Source: Halopseudomonas sp002296055
Lineage (GTDB): Bacteria > Pseudomonadota > Gammaproteobacteria > Pseudomonadales > Pseudomonadaceae
Strand: one strand, 5' to 3'
DNA: 64,000 nt
Assembly: GCF_050876985.1 (NCBI RefSeq)
Contig: NZ_JBPAPP010000001.1
Each line of letters begins with the position of its first letter. Positions within the stretch are counted from its first letter, which is position 1. Shown here piece by piece: positions 23,814-32,472 of this stretch. The position numbers and the translations under genes were made by a program. Below the pieces are notes generated by a model. The model ran no database searches. It was not told where the DNA came from and was given only the letters and a program-made list of their open reading frames with translations.

Positions 23814-26435
23814 ATGAAAAGCGCAGAAATCCGTGAATCCTTCCTCCGTTTCTTTGAAGAAAAGGGGCACACCCGCGTTGCCTCCAGCTCGCTGATTCCG
23901 GCCAACGACCCGACGTTGCTGTTCACCAACGCTGGCATGAACCAGTTCAAGGACTGCTTCCTTGGCCTGGAAAAGCGCGCTTATACCCGCGCCACCAGCA
24001 GCCAGAAGTGCGTGCGCGCCGGCGGCAAACATAATGACCTGGAGAACGTCGGCTACACGGCGCGCCATCACACTTTCTTCGAAATGCTGGGCAACTTCAG
24101 CTTTGGTGATTACTTCAAACGCGATGCCATTCATTACGCGTGGGAGTTTCTGACCTCGGACAAGTGGTTGAATCTGCCGCAGGAGAAGCTCTGGGTCACC
24201 GTCTACGCCAGCGATGACGAGGCGTACGACATCTGGACCAAAGAGGTGGGTGTGCCCGCCGAGCGCATGGTGCGTATCGGCGACAATAAGGGTGCGCCTT
24301 ACGCCTCTGACAACTTCTGGGCCATGGGTGACACCGGCCCGTGTGGCCCCTGTACCGAGATTTTCTTTGATCACGGCGCCGATATCTGGGGTGGCCCGCC
24401 GGGCTCGCCCGAAGAGGACGGTGACCGCTATATCGAAATCTGGAACAACGTCTTCATGCAGTTCAATCGCACCGCTGACGGTGAGATGCACCCGCTGCCG
24501 GCGCCGAGTGTAGACACTGGCATGGGCCTGGAGCGCATCAGCGCGGTCATGCAGCACGTGCATGCCAACTACGAGATCGACCTGTTCCAGAACCTGCTGT
24601 CTGCTGCCGCCGAAGCCATCGGCTGCGCGCAGGACAATGCCGCGTCGCTGAAAGTGGTCGCTGACCATATTCGTTCCTGCAGCTTCCTGATTGCTGACGG
24701 CGTGCTGCCGTCCAATGAAGGCCGGGGCTACGTGCTGCGCCGCATCATTCGCCGCGCTTGCCGTCACGGCAATAAGCTAGGCGCCAAGGGCGTGTTCTTC
24801 CATAAGATCGTTGCCGCGCTGGCAGCCGAGATGGGCGACGCCTTCCCCGAGCTGAAAACCCAGCAGGCGCATATCGAGCGCGTACTGAAGACCGAGGAAG
24901 AGCAGTTTGCCAAGACGCTGGATCAGGGCCTGCGCATTCTGGAGCAGGACCTGGCCGAGCTGAAGGGCAGCGAGATCCCCGGCGACGTTGTCTTCAAGCT
25001 CTATGACACCTACGGCTTCCCGGTTGATCTGACCGGTGACATCGCCCGTGAGCGTGAGCTCACCATCGATGAAGCTGGCTTTGAGGCAGCGATGGAAGCG
25101 CAGCGCGAGCGGGCCCGTTCTGCCAGTCAGTTTGGTCTGGATTACAATGCGCTGGTCAAGGTCGACATCGAGACCCGCTTCCAGGGCTACGATGGCACCG
25201 AAGGGCAGGGCAGCGTTGTTGCGCTGTTCCGTGATGGCGAGCAGGTTGAGGCGTTGAACGAAGGCGAGAAGGGCGTGGCTGTGTTGGATCAGACGCCGTT
25301 TTATGCCGAATCCGGTGGTCAGGCTGGTGATACCGGTTTCCTGCGTGCTGATGGCCTGCAGGCTGAAGTGTCCGACACCACCAAGGCTGGCAATGCGCAT
25401 TTGCATCACGTTGTGGTCCAGCAGGGCAGCTTGCGTTTGGGTGAACAGGTGCAGGGTGAGGTTGACGCCGGTGTGCGTCAGGCTACCGCGCTGAACCACT
25501 CTGCCACTCACCTGTTGCACGCTGCTCTGCGCGAAGTGCTGGGTGATCACGTGCAGCAGAAGGGCTCACTGGTCGACAGCCAGCGTCTACGCTTTGACTT
25601 CAGTCATTACGAGGCCATCAAGCCCGAGCAGCTGCGCCTGCTGGAAGACATGGTCAACGAGCAGGTGCGTCAAAACTCCGCTGTTGGCGTTGAGTTGACC
25701 GATATCGAGACAGCCAAGGCCAAGGGCGCCATGGCGCTGTTTGGTGAGAAGTACGGCGACGAAGTGCGCGTACTGACCATGGGTAACGGCTTCTCCGTTG
25801 AGCTGTGTGGCGGTACCCACGTATCGCGTACTGGCGACATTGGTCTGTTCAAGATAACCGCCGAGAGTGGCATCGCCTCGGGTGTACGTCGTATCGAGGC
25901 GGTGACCGGCGCCGGAGCACTTGCCTGGGTGGCCGAGACGGAAGAGCGTCTGCGTGACGCGGCGCAGGTAGTCAAAGGCAGCCGCGACACCGTGCTGGAC
26001 AAACTGACCGCGCTGGTTGAACGCAGTCGCCAGCTGGAGAAAGAAGTCGAGCAGCTCAAGGCCAAGGCGGCGAGTGCTGCCGGGTCTGACCTGGCAGCGG
26101 CTGCTCAGCAGCTGGGTGGTCGTACGGTGCTGGTGCAGCGTGTTGACGGCCAGGACGGCAAGGGTCTGATGGCGTTGGTCGATCAGCTGAAGAACAAGTT
26201 GGGTTCAGCCGCTATCCTGCTGGGTGGCGAGCACGAGGGTAAAGTGGTGCTGGTGGCCGGTGTCACCAAGGATCTGGCCGGGCCGTTGAAGGCTGGCGAC
26301 TGGATCCGTACCACCGCTCAAGCCGTTGGCGGCAAGGGCGGCGGACGTCCGGATATGGCGCAAGGCGGCGGCACTGACGTGGCGGCGCTGGATCAGGCGT
26401 TGAGCGCAGCGACCGAGTGGGTTGCGCAGCAGTAG
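23814..26435 (+). CDS. alaS: Alanyl-tRNA synthetase
   Basis: 873 aa from ATG 23814 (TAAGGGA upstream, begins MKSAEIRESFLRFF), matching E. coli AlaS (876). An earlier in-frame ATG at 23712 lies in the promoter region. Class II catalytic core (about 1-240, with SSSLIPANDPTLLFTNAGMN-like motif 1 and MGLERISAV), tRNA recognition region, editing domain with zinc ligands HSATHLLH (near 561) and CGGTHVSRTGDI (near 665), then a coiled segment and the C-Ala domain (GKGGGRPDMAQGGG). It charges tRNA-Ala and hydrolyses mischarged Ser/Gly. The order alaS-lysC-rsmA is conserved in gammaproteobacteria. Confidence 0.98.
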   Translation: MKSAEIRESFLRFFEEKGHTRVASSSLIPANDPTLLFTNAGMNQFKDCFLGLEKRAYTRATSSQKCVRAGGKHNDLENVGYTARHHTFFEMLGNFSFGDYFKRDAIHYAWEFLTSDKWLNLPQEKLWVTVYASDDEAYDIWTKEVGVPAERMVRIGDNKGAPYASDNFWAMGDTGPCGPCTEIFFDHGADIWGGPPGSPEEDGDRYIEIWNNVFMQFNRTADGEMHPLPAPSVDTGMGLERISAVMQHVHANYEIDLFQNLLSAAAEAIGCAQDNAASLKVVADHIRSCSFLIADGVLPSNEGRGYVLRRIIRRACRHGNKLGAKGVFFHKIVAALAAEMGDAFPELKTQQAHIERVLKTEEEQFAKTLDQGLRILEQDLAELKGSEIPGDVVFKLYDTYGFPVDLTGDIARERELTIDEAGFEAAMEAQRERARSASQFGLDYNALVKVDIETRFQGYDGTEGQGSVVALFRDGEQVEALNEGEKGVAVLDQTPFYAESGGQAGDTGFLRADGLQAEVSDTTKAGNAHLHHVVVQQGSLRLGEQVQGEVDAGVRQATALNHSATHLLHAALREVLGDHVQQKGSLVDSQRLRFDFSHYEAIKPEQLRLLEDMVNEQVRQNSAVGVELTDIETAKAKGAMALFGEKYGDEVRVLTMGNGFSVELCGGTHVSRTGDIGLFKITAESGIASGVRRIEAVTGAGALAWVAETEERLRDAAQVVKGSRDTVLDKLTALVERSRQLEKEVEQLKAKAASAAGSDLAAAAQQLGGRTVLVQRVDGQDGKGLMALVDQLKNKLGSAAILLGGEHEGKVVLVAGVTKDLAGPLKAGDWIRTTAQAVGGKGGGRPDMAQGGGTDVAALDQALSAATEWVAQQ

Positions 26436-26506
26436 GGGAGGCGCTCGCAAGAGGGCTTTTAGACGGGTCGGAAGGCCGACCGCTGGGTGAGGATTGACGT
26501 AGCAAA

Positions 26507-27742
26507 ATGGCGCTTATTGTCCAGAAGTTTGGTGGTACCTCGGTTGGCAGCGTGGAGCGAATCCAGCAAGTCGCCGAGAAAATCAAGGGCTTCAGGGAGC
26601 GGGGTGATGACCTGGTCGTGGTGGTCTCTGCCATGAGTGGGGAAACCAACCGCCTGATTGATCTGGCCAAGCAGATTCAGGCCGACCCCGATCCGCGTGA
26701 AATGGACGTGATTGTCTCCACTGGCGAGCAGGTCACCATTGGCCTGCTGGCCATGGCGCTGAAGGCAATTGGCGTAGAGGCTGTCTCCATGACGGGCCCG
26801 CAGGTGCGCATTCTGACCGACAGCGCTCACGGCAAGGCGCGCATTCAGCAGATTGACGATGAACGCATGCGCAGCGAGCTGGCTGCTGGTCGGGTTGTTA
26901 TTGTCGCGGGCTTCCAGGGCGCCGACGAGAATGGGGCCATTACCACCCTTGGCCGTGGTGGTTCTGATACCACTGGCGTAGCGTTGGCCGCAGCGCTGAA
27001 AGCGGACGAGTGCCAGATCTATACTGACGTCGATGGTGTCTATACCACTGATCCACGCGTGGTTGAGCGGGCTCGTCGGCTCGATCGCATCACCTTTGAA
27101 GAGATGCTGGAGATGGCCAGCCTGGGCTCCAAGGTGCTGCAGATCCGCTCGGTGGAGTTTGCTGGCAAATATGCTGTACCGCTGCGCGTGCTGCACAGTT
27201 TCAAAGAAGGCCCGGGCACCCTTATTACCCTCGAGGATAATGTATCAATGGAACAACCCGTCATCTCCGGTATCGCGTTCAATCGTGATGAAGCCAAACT
27301 GACTATCCGTGGCGTGCCGGACACCCCCGGCGTGGCCTTCAAGATTTTGGGGCCGGTCAGTGCCGCGAACATCGAAGTCGACATGATCGTGCAGAACGTG
27401 TCGATGGATAACACGACCGACTTCACCTTTACCGTGCATCGCAATGAATTTCGCAAGGCAGAGGCTATCCTCAAGCAAGTAGCCAGCGATATCGGCGCGC
27501 GTGAGGTGGCCGCTGACGACAAAATTGCCAAGGTCTCCATTGTAGGTGTTGGCATGCGCTCGCATGCGGGTGTGGCCAGCAACATGTTCGAGGCGCTGGC
27601 GCATGAGGGTATTAATATCCAGATGATCTCCACCTCGGAAATCAAGGTGTCGGTGGTCATTGATGAGAAGTATCTGGAGCTGGCAGTGCGTGCGCTGCAC
27701 ACGGCCTTCGGGCTGGACGCTCCGGCCGCCGAGGACGCCTGA
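26507..27742 (+). CDS. lysC: Aspartate kinase LysC (probable alpha/beta type)
   Basis: 411 aa. Kinase domain with VQKFGGTSVGSVERI at the start, SAMSGETNRLI, and TLGRGGSDTTGVALAAAL; two C-terminal ACT domains (about 265-405) sense lysine and threonine. It phosphorylates aspartate, the first step to lysine, threonine, methionine and diaminopimelate. An internal ATG at 27248 (MEQPVISGIAF) with GAGG 11 nt upstream could start a 164-aa regulatory beta subunit, as known for this class of aspartokinase (inference). It follows alaS by 71 bp. Confidence 0.96.
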   Translation: MALIVQKFGGTSVGSVERIQQVAEKIKGFRERGDDLVVVVSAMSGETNRLIDLAKQIQADPDPREMDVIVSTGEQVTIGLLAMALKAIGVEAVSMTGPQVRILTDSAHGKARIQQIDDERMRSELAAGRVVIVAGFQGADENGAITTLGRGGSDTTGVALAAALKADECQIYTDVDGVYTTDPRVVERARRLDRITFEEMLEMASLGSKVLQIRSVEFAGKYAVPLRVLHSFKEGPGTLITLEDNVSMEQPVISGIAFNRDEAKLTIRGVPDTPGVAFKILGPVSAANIEVDMIVQNVSMDNTTDFTFTVHRNEFRKAEAILKQVASDIGAREVAADDKIAKVSIVGVGMRSHAGVASNMFEALAHEGINIQMISTSEIKVSVVIDEKYLELAVRALHTAFGLDAPAAEDA

Positions 27743-27896
27743 TAGGCGTTGTCGGTTCCGGCTGGCCAGTTTTGGCTGGTCAGTGCAAGGGCGCGGTTTC
27801 TGGCTGCCGTGTCCGCCTGCGTCGACTAGGGTTACGTCAGGCTTTTAGCCGGTTTTTTGCAGAGCTGTGTCCTGATCATTAGCAAGGAGAAATGGA

Positions 27897-28082
27897 ATGC
27901 TGATACTCACTCGACGGGTTGGTGAAACCCTGATGGTAGGTGATGAAGTAACCGTGACTGTCCTGGGCGTCAAAGGCAACCAGGTGCGTATCGGTGTCAA
28001 CGCACCGAAAGAAGTCGCGGTTCACCGCGAAGAAATCTACCAGCGCATCCAGAAAGAGAAAGACGAAGAACCAAATAGCTAA
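27897..28082 (+). CDS. rsmA: Carbon storage/secondary metabolism regulator RsmA (CsrA)
   Basis: 61 aa, the canonical size: MLILTRRVGETLMVGD, GVKGNQVRIGVNAPKEV, and the RNA-contacting VHREEIYQRIQ. GGAG lies 8 nt before the ATG. The homodimer binds GGA motifs in mRNA leaders and blocks translation; Rsm sRNAs titrate it. In pseudomonads it controls motility versus biofilm and virulence. It is 154 bp after lysC, so it has room for its own promoter, and is followed by tRNA genes as in P. aeruginosa. Confidence 0.98.
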   Translation: MLILTRRVGETLMVGDEVTVTVLGVKGNQVRIGVNAPKEVAVHREEIYQRIQKEKDEEPNS

Positions 28083-28099
28083 TTTTATTGAGTTTTTCG

Positions 28100-28128
28100 T
28101 TGCAATAATAAAATCGCGCGGGTACTAT
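28100..28128 (+). promoter_or_regulatory. Sigma-70 promoter of tRNA-Ser
   Basis: TTGCAA (28100-28105), 17-bp spacer, TACTAT (28123-28128), followed by the GC-rich discriminator TCCCCGCG typical of stringently controlled stable RNA genes. Confidence 0.7.
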
Positions 28129-28141
28129 TCCCCGCGTGTTC

Positions 28142-28232
28142 GGAGAGGTGGCCGAGAGGCCGAAGGCGCTCCCCTGCTAAGGGAGTATACCTCAAAAGGG
28201 TATCGCGGGTTCGAATCCCGCCCTCTCCGCCA
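28142..28232 (+). tRNA. serX: tRNA-Ser(GCT)
   Basis: 91-nt class II tRNA with encoded CCA. The acceptor GGAGAGG / CCTCTCC pairs fully. The anticodon loop CT-GCT-AA is closed by CTCCC/GGGAG-type pairs, with a long variable arm (TATACCTCAAAAGGGTATC) and T-loop GGTTCGAATCC. It reads AGC/AGU serine codons. It lies 59 bp after rsmA. Confidence 0.97.
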
Positions 28233-28289
28233 TTTTTAGAGTTGTAGGTTGTGTCAGGTGTTAGCTTTTGAATTTAAAAGAAAAAACAT

Positions 28290-28317
28290 TTGACGAGGCG
28301 GTAAAAAAGCCTATAAT
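28290..28317 (+). promoter_or_regulatory. Promoter of first tRNA-Arg(ACG)
   Basis: TTGACG (28290-28295), 16-bp spacer, TATAAT (28312-28317), then a TCGCCCCCAC discriminator. The same -10 and discriminator recur before the second copy. Confidence 0.78.
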
Positions 28318-28329
28318 TCGCCCCCACAC

Positions 28330-28406
28330 GCACTCGTAGCTCAGCTGGATAGAGTACTCGGCTACGAACCGAGCGGTCGGAGGTTCGAATCCTCCCGAGT
28401 GCGCCA
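28330..28406 (+). tRNA. tRNA-Arg(ACG), copy 1
   Basis: 77 nt with encoded CCA. Acceptor GCACTCG/CGAGTGC, D-arm GCTCAGCTGGATAGAGT, anticodon arm CTCGG-CTACGAA-CCGAG (ACG, read as ICG), T-arm GGAGGTTCGAATCCTCC. It has its own promoter and terminator. Confidence 0.98.
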
Positions 28407-28413
28407 TATAAAG

Positions 28414-28441
28414 AACCCACTGATTTCAGTGGGTTTTTTTT
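28414..28441 (+). terminator. Terminator of first tRNA-Arg(ACG)
   Basis: AACCCACTGA / TCAGTGGGTT 10-bp perfect stem (28414-28423 / 28426-28435) with a 2-nt nominal loop and a long T-run. Confidence 0.9.
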
Positions 28442-28463
28442 CGTCTTTACGACACGAAGCCTG

Positions 28464-28491
28464 ATGACAAGGCTAAAAAAGTGCGTATAAT
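28464..28491 (+). promoter_or_regulatory. Promoter of second tRNA-Arg(ACG)
   Basis: ATGACA (28464-28469), 16-bp spacer, TATAAT (28486-28491), TCGCCCCCAC discriminator as in copy 1. Confidence 0.7.
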
Positions 28492-28504
28492 TCGCCCCCA
28501 CAAC

Positions 28505-28581
28505 GCACTCGTAGCTCAGCTGGATAGAGTACTCGGCTACGAACCGAGCGGTCGGAGGTTCGAATCCTCCCGAGTGCGCCA
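28505..28581 (+). tRNA. tRNA-Arg(ACG), copy 2
   Basis: 77 nt, identical base for base to copy 1 (28330-28406), with encoded CCA. It is separately promoted and terminated, so the two are independent units in tandem. Confidence 0.98.
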
Positions 28582-28588
28582 TATGAAA

Positions 28589-28616
28589 AACCCACTGAAC
28601 TCAGTGGGTTTTTTTT
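28589..28616 (+). terminator. Terminator of second tRNA-Arg(ACG)
   Basis: AACCCACTGA (28589-28598), AC, TCAGTGGGTT (28601-28610) and a T-run. The stem is identical to that of copy 1; only the two loop bases differ (AC for TT). Confidence 0.9.
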
Positions 28617-28746
28617 CGTCTTCACGAAAGTGCAGCTGAGTTGCCGGATAAAGCCTGATAGGCTGATTGGCATGTCGCTGTGGCCTGCCTGCTCTGGCGG
28701 GCGTCGATTGGTCAAAGCCCACCGTGGGCGATCGGGAAGTCTCGCC

Positions 28747-30186
28747 ATGTCGGAACTCAACAGAAAGTCGCCAGAAAGCCTGCAGGACCGCCTTGAGCAG
28801 GTGCAGGAGCTGTTGAGTCGACACCGCCTGGTTGAAGATCTGGTGCACAAGCAGGAAGGGCAGCATCAGGCGTTGGTGGAGCACCTGGTGCACCAGCAAA
28901 ATCTGGTTGAGCTGCAGCGCAAGCTTGATGAGCTGCACCCGGCTGATGTCGCCTACGTGCTCGAGTCCCTGCCGCTGGAAGAGCGCTTGGCGGTCTGGCA
29001 GTTGGTCAAGACCGAGCGTGACGGCGAGATTCTGCTGGAAGTGTCGGACGCGGTCCGCGAAACCCTGATTGCCGACATGGATAGCCACGAAATCATCGCG
29101 GCTGCCAATACGCTGGATGCCGATGAGCTGGCCGATCTGGCGCCCGACCTGCCGCGTGACGTAGTGCGCGAGCTGATGGACAGCCTGGACGCGCAGCAAC
29201 GTGATCGACTGAAGTCCGCGCTGTCCTACGATGATGATCAAGTTGGCGCCTTGATGGATTTTGACATGCTGACCATCCGCGATGACGTCAGCATGGAAGT
29301 GGTCAGTCGCTACCTGCGGCGGTTTGATGCCCTGCCAGACCATACCGATAAGCTTTTTGTGGTCGACACCGGCGGCCTGCTTAAAGGCGTATTGCCAATC
29401 AAGAAGCTGCTGGTCAGCGCGCCGGACGCTCTGGTTGGCGATGTCATGGCGGATGATCCGGTGGTGTTTGATCCGGCCGATGACGCTGGTGATGCAGCCC
29501 AGGCCTTTGAGCGCTATGACTTGGTGTCGGCGCCGGTGGTCGACAACCTGGGTCGTCTATGCGGGCGTCTGACCATTGATGCAATGGTTGACTACATTCG
29601 CGAGGAGAGCGAGGCAGAAGTGCTTAACGCCGCCGGTCTACGCGAGGAAGAGGATATCTTTGCCTCAGTATGGAAATCGGTGCGTAACCGCTGGGCCTGG
29701 TTGGCAGTTAATCTGTGTACTGCACTGATAGCTTCGCGGGTAATTGGTCTGTTTGAGACGGCGATCGAGCAGCTGGTAGCGCTGGCGGCGCTGATGCCTA
29801 TCGTCGCGGGCATTGGCGGCAACTCCGGTAACCAGACCATCACCATGATTGTGCGCGGGATTGCGACGGGGCAGGTCCAGGTGGCCCACGGCAAGCGCCT
29901 GCTGCGCAAGGAGGTGGGCGTAGCGCTCATCAATGGCCTGTTTTGGGGCTTGGTGTTGGCGGCTATCGCTTATCTGCTGTATGACAGCATTCCGTTGGCC
30001 ATTGTGCTGCTATCGGCCATGACGCTCAACATGCTGCTTGCAGCCTGTATGGGGGTATTCATACCCTTGATCCGTCTGCGGTTGGGCGGTGACCCGGCCC
30101 TTGGTGCTAGCGTGCTGATCACCGCTATTACTGACAGTGGCGGCTTTTTTATCTTCCTTGGACTCGCGACGCTCTTCCTGCTTTGA
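28747..30186 (+). CDS. mgtE: Magnesium transporter MgtE
   Basis: 479 aa from ATG 28747 (GGGAAG 7 nt upstream; begins MSELNRKSPESL); an earlier in-frame start runs back to the tRNA terminator and is rejected. It has an N-terminal superhelical MgtE_N domain (about 50-150, with LHPADVAYVLESLPLEER), a CBS pair (about 155-275), a connecting helix and five C-terminal membrane helices with the pore signature PIVAGIGGNSGNQT. Mg2+ bound by the cytosolic domains gates the channel, giving Mg2+ uptake across the inner membrane. It follows the tRNA cluster, as in P. aeruginosa. Confidence 0.95.
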   Translation: MSELNRKSPESLQDRLEQVQELLSRHRLVEDLVHKQEGQHQALVEHLVHQQNLVELQRKLDELHPADVAYVLESLPLEERLAVWQLVKTERDGEILLEVSDAVRETLIADMDSHEIIAAANTLDADELADLAPDLPRDVVRELMDSLDAQQRDRLKSALSYDDDQVGALMDFDMLTIRDDVSMEVVSRYLRRFDALPDHTDKLFVVDTGGLLKGVLPIKKLLVSAPDALVGDVMADDPVVFDPADDAGDAAQAFERYDLVSAPVVDNLGRLCGRLTIDAMVDYIREESEAEVLNAAGLREEEDIFASVWKSVRNRWAWLAVNLCTALIASRVIGLFETAIEQLVALAALMPIVAGIGGNSGNQTITMIVRGIATGQVQVAHGKRLLRKEVGVALINGLFWGLVLAAIAYLLYDSIPLAIVLLSAMTLNMLLAACMGVFIPLIRLRLGGDPALGASVLITAITDSGGFFIFLGLATLFLL

Positions 30187-30222
30187 TACTCCTTACTGCT
30201 CGGAGGTGAAGTGTCGCCTTGA

Positions 30223-30251
30223 TTGCCTAAAATGTCACATCAGGATACATT
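30223..30251 (+). promoter_or_regulatory. Candidate sigma-70 promoter of oadGAB
   Basis: TTGCCT (30223-30228), 17-bp spacer, TACATT (30246-30251), overlapping an imperfect dyad (CCTAA...TTAGG). It lies 121 bp before oadG; the leader has no other obvious element. Confidence 0.45.
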
Positions 30252-30371
30252 AGGCCGTTTTTTCGTGTGGGAGGTCCGTCCGCATACGGGCACTGTTTGA
30301 ACACCCACTGAGCTTCAACTACTAATAAAGCAGCATGGATCCAACCATGCCCAGAGCTGCGGGGAGAGAAA

Positions 30372-30629
30372 ATGGAATCGAGCAATCTGGTTCTCGAGGG
30401 CGTCGAGCTGATGCTCCTAGGGATGGGGGCAGTGTTCTCCTTCCTGGTTTTGCTGGTCTGCTGTACCAGCCTGATGTCTATCATCCTGTCACGGTATTTT
30501 CCTGAGGCGCAGCCGGCACCCAAGCCCGTGCGCAAAAAGCCCAGCGCTGCGTCTGCCAGTGTGGACCCCGATGTCGTTGCCGCCATTGGGGCTGCTATCA
30601 AGCAGCACCGTGCGCGTCAGCGTTCCTGA
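30372..30629 (+). CDS. oadG: Oxaloacetate decarboxylase gamma chain OadG
   Basis: 85 aa. One N-terminal transmembrane helix (about 12-38, GMGAVFSFLVLLVCCTSLMSIIL) precedes a Pro/Ala/Lys-rich linker and a short C-terminal helix with VDPDVVAAIGAAIKQH, the usual OadG layout. It joins the alpha and beta chains and helps assemble the complex. First gene of oadGAB, 50 bp before oadA. No histidine-rich metal site is seen at the C-terminus beyond KQHRARQ. Confidence 0.9.
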   Translation: MESSNLVLEGVELMLLGMGAVFSFLVLLVCCTSLMSIILSRYFPEAQPAPKPVRKKPSAASASVDPDVVAAIGAAIKQHRARQRS

Positions 30630-30679
30630 TTCCGTTTCGCGGTTTTCACCATTAAAAATCATATAAAGGCCATGACACT

Positions 30680-32461
30680 ATGACCGACAACAAACAGCCC
30701 CTGGGCATTACCGACGTCATCCTGCGTGACGCACCTCAGTCTCTCCTGGCCACGCGCGTGCGCCTGGAGGACATGCTGCCAATCGCCGGCAAACTGGATC
30801 AGGTCGGTTTTTGGTCCGTTGAATCCTGGGGTGGTGCAACCTTTGATGCCTGTATCCGCTATCTGGGCGAGGATCCGTGGGAGCGCATTCGTGCGCTGAA
30901 AAAGGCCATGCCCAACACTCGCCAGCAAATGCTGCTGCGTGGCCAGAATCTGCTGGGCTACCGTCATTACGCCGATGACGTGGTCGAGAAGTTTGTCGAG
31001 CGTGCTGCCGTTAACGGCGTAGACGTGTTCCGCGTGTTTGATGCCATGAACGACCCGCGTAACCTGGAGACCGCGCTGAAGGCTGTCAAGGCGCAGGGCA
31101 AGCATGCTCAAGGCACTATTTCCTATACCACCAGCCCGGTGCACACGTTGCAGAATTGGGTTGATCTGGCCAAACAGATTGAAGACATGGGTGCTGACTC
31201 CATCGCCATCAAAGACATGGCCGGCATTCTGACCCCTTACGTGTGCTTCGACCTGGTCAGCCAGCTGAAGGCTACCTTGAGCATTCCGGTTCACATGCAA
31301 TGCCACGCAACCGCTGGCCTGTCTACCGCCGCTATCCTCAAGGCAGCCGAAGCGGGTATCGATAACGTTGATACCGCGATTTCTTCCATGTCCATGACCT
31401 ATGGCCACTCGCCGACCGAGTCCGTGGTTGCGATCTTCCAGGATACTGCTCGTGATACCGGCCTGAATCTGGAGTTGCTGGAAGAAGTGGCAGCGTACTT
31501 CCGTGAAGTACGGAAGAAATACGCCAAGTTTGAAGGCAACCTGCGTGGTGTTGATTCGCGCATTCTGGTCGCTCAGGTGCCCGGTGGCATGCTGACTAAT
31601 ATGGAAAATCAGCTGAAAGAGCAGGGCGCCAGCGACAAGTTTGACGACGTGCTGGCTGAAATTCCGCGCGTGCGCGAGGATCTGGGCTTTATCCCGCTGG
31701 TTACACCAACCTCGCAAATTGTTGGCACTCAAGCGGTCATCAATGTGCTGACCGGTGAGCGCTACAAGTCGATCACCAAGGAAACTGCAGGTGTTCTCAA
31801 GGGTGAGTACGGCGCTGCGCCGGCCCCGTTCAACAGTGACCTGCAAGCCCGTGTACTCGATGGTGCAGAGGCTATTACCTGCCGCCCAGCTGACCTGCTG
31901 GACGCAGAGATGGACAAGCTGACTGCCGAGCTCAAGGGGCTGGCGAGCGAGAAGGGTATCAAGCTGGCCGAGAACGAGATTGACGACGTTCTGACCTATG
32001 CCTTGTTCCCGCAGATTGGCCTGAAGTTTCTGGAAAATCGGGGCAACCCTGACGCCTTCGAGCCGGTGCCGACCGGTAACGAGGCGCCGTCTGCGGCGGG
32101 TAAGTCAGACGCGCCGCAGGCGTACACCGTTGCCGTTAATGGCAAGGAGTATGTTGTTCAGGTGACCGAAGGTGGTGACATCGCCGGTATCAAGCCAATT
32201 GGCGACAGCGCCGCCGCACCGGCCGCTGCTGCAGCGCCGGTCGGCGAGGGCGAGGCTCAGGGCGCGCCGCTGTCGGGCAATATCTTCAAGGTGCTGGTCA
32301 GCGCCGGCGATGAGGTAGAAGAGGGTGATGTGGTGATGATCCTCGAGGCCATGAAGATGGAAACCGAAGTGCGTGCCGTGCGGGCGGGCACGGTGGTGTC
32401 GGTTGATGTCAAAGTTGGCGACGCAGTAGCGGTCGGCGACACTCTGCTGACCATCGGTTAA
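30680..32461 (+). CDS. oadA: Oxaloacetate decarboxylase alpha chain OadA
   Basis: 593 aa. The carboxyltransferase TIM barrel (about 1-290) has the metal ligand Asp in LRDAPQSLLATR (near 18), lysine in IKDMAG (near 177) and HMQCH histidines (near 205-209). A conserved association domain and an Ala/Pro linker (about 510-525) follow, then the biotinyl domain with the biotinylated lysine in LEAMKMETE (near 559). It transfers the carboxyl group of oxaloacetate to biotin in the cytosol; OadB then decarboxylates it with Na+ export. The motif usually read as RDAHQ is RDAPQ here. Assigned to oadA rather than pycB because of adjacent oadG and oadB. Confidence 0.95.
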   Translation: MTDNKQPLGITDVILRDAPQSLLATRVRLEDMLPIAGKLDQVGFWSVESWGGATFDACIRYLGEDPWERIRALKKAMPNTRQQMLLRGQNLLGYRHYADDVVEKFVERAAVNGVDVFRVFDAMNDPRNLETALKAVKAQGKHAQGTISYTTSPVHTLQNWVDLAKQIEDMGADSIAIKDMAGILTPYVCFDLVSQLKATLSIPVHMQCHATAGLSTAAILKAAEAGIDNVDTAISSMSMTYGHSPTESVVAIFQDTARDTGLNLELLEEVAAYFREVRKKYAKFEGNLRGVDSRILVAQVPGGMLTNMENQLKEQGASDKFDDVLAEIPRVREDLGFIPLVTPTSQIVGTQAVINVLTGERYKSITKETAGVLKGEYGAAPAPFNSDLQARVLDGAEAITCRPADLLDAEMDKLTAELKGLASEKGIKLAENEIDDVLTYALFPQIGLKFLENRGNPDAFEPVPTGNEAPSAAGKSDAPQAYTVAVNGKEYVVQVTEGGDIAGIKPIGDSAAAPAAAAAPVGEGEAQGAPLSGNIFKVLVSAGDEVEEGDVVMILEAMKMETEVRAVRAGTVVSVDVKVGDAVAVGDTLLTIG

Positions 32462-32472
32462 GGGGGCGAGTA

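Noticed and set aside
28630..28746. N-terminal extension of MgtE
   Set aside because: Begins at the tRNA terminator, lacks a ribosome site, and the extra residues are unlike MgtE.
28274..28850. Minus-strand frames across the tRNA-Arg pair
   Set aside because: Same artefact (AFEPPT/RIRTSDR-type peptide from antisense tRNA).
30659..31846. 395-aa minus-strand frame opposite oadA
   Set aside because: Shadow of a conserved gene; no motif or start signal.
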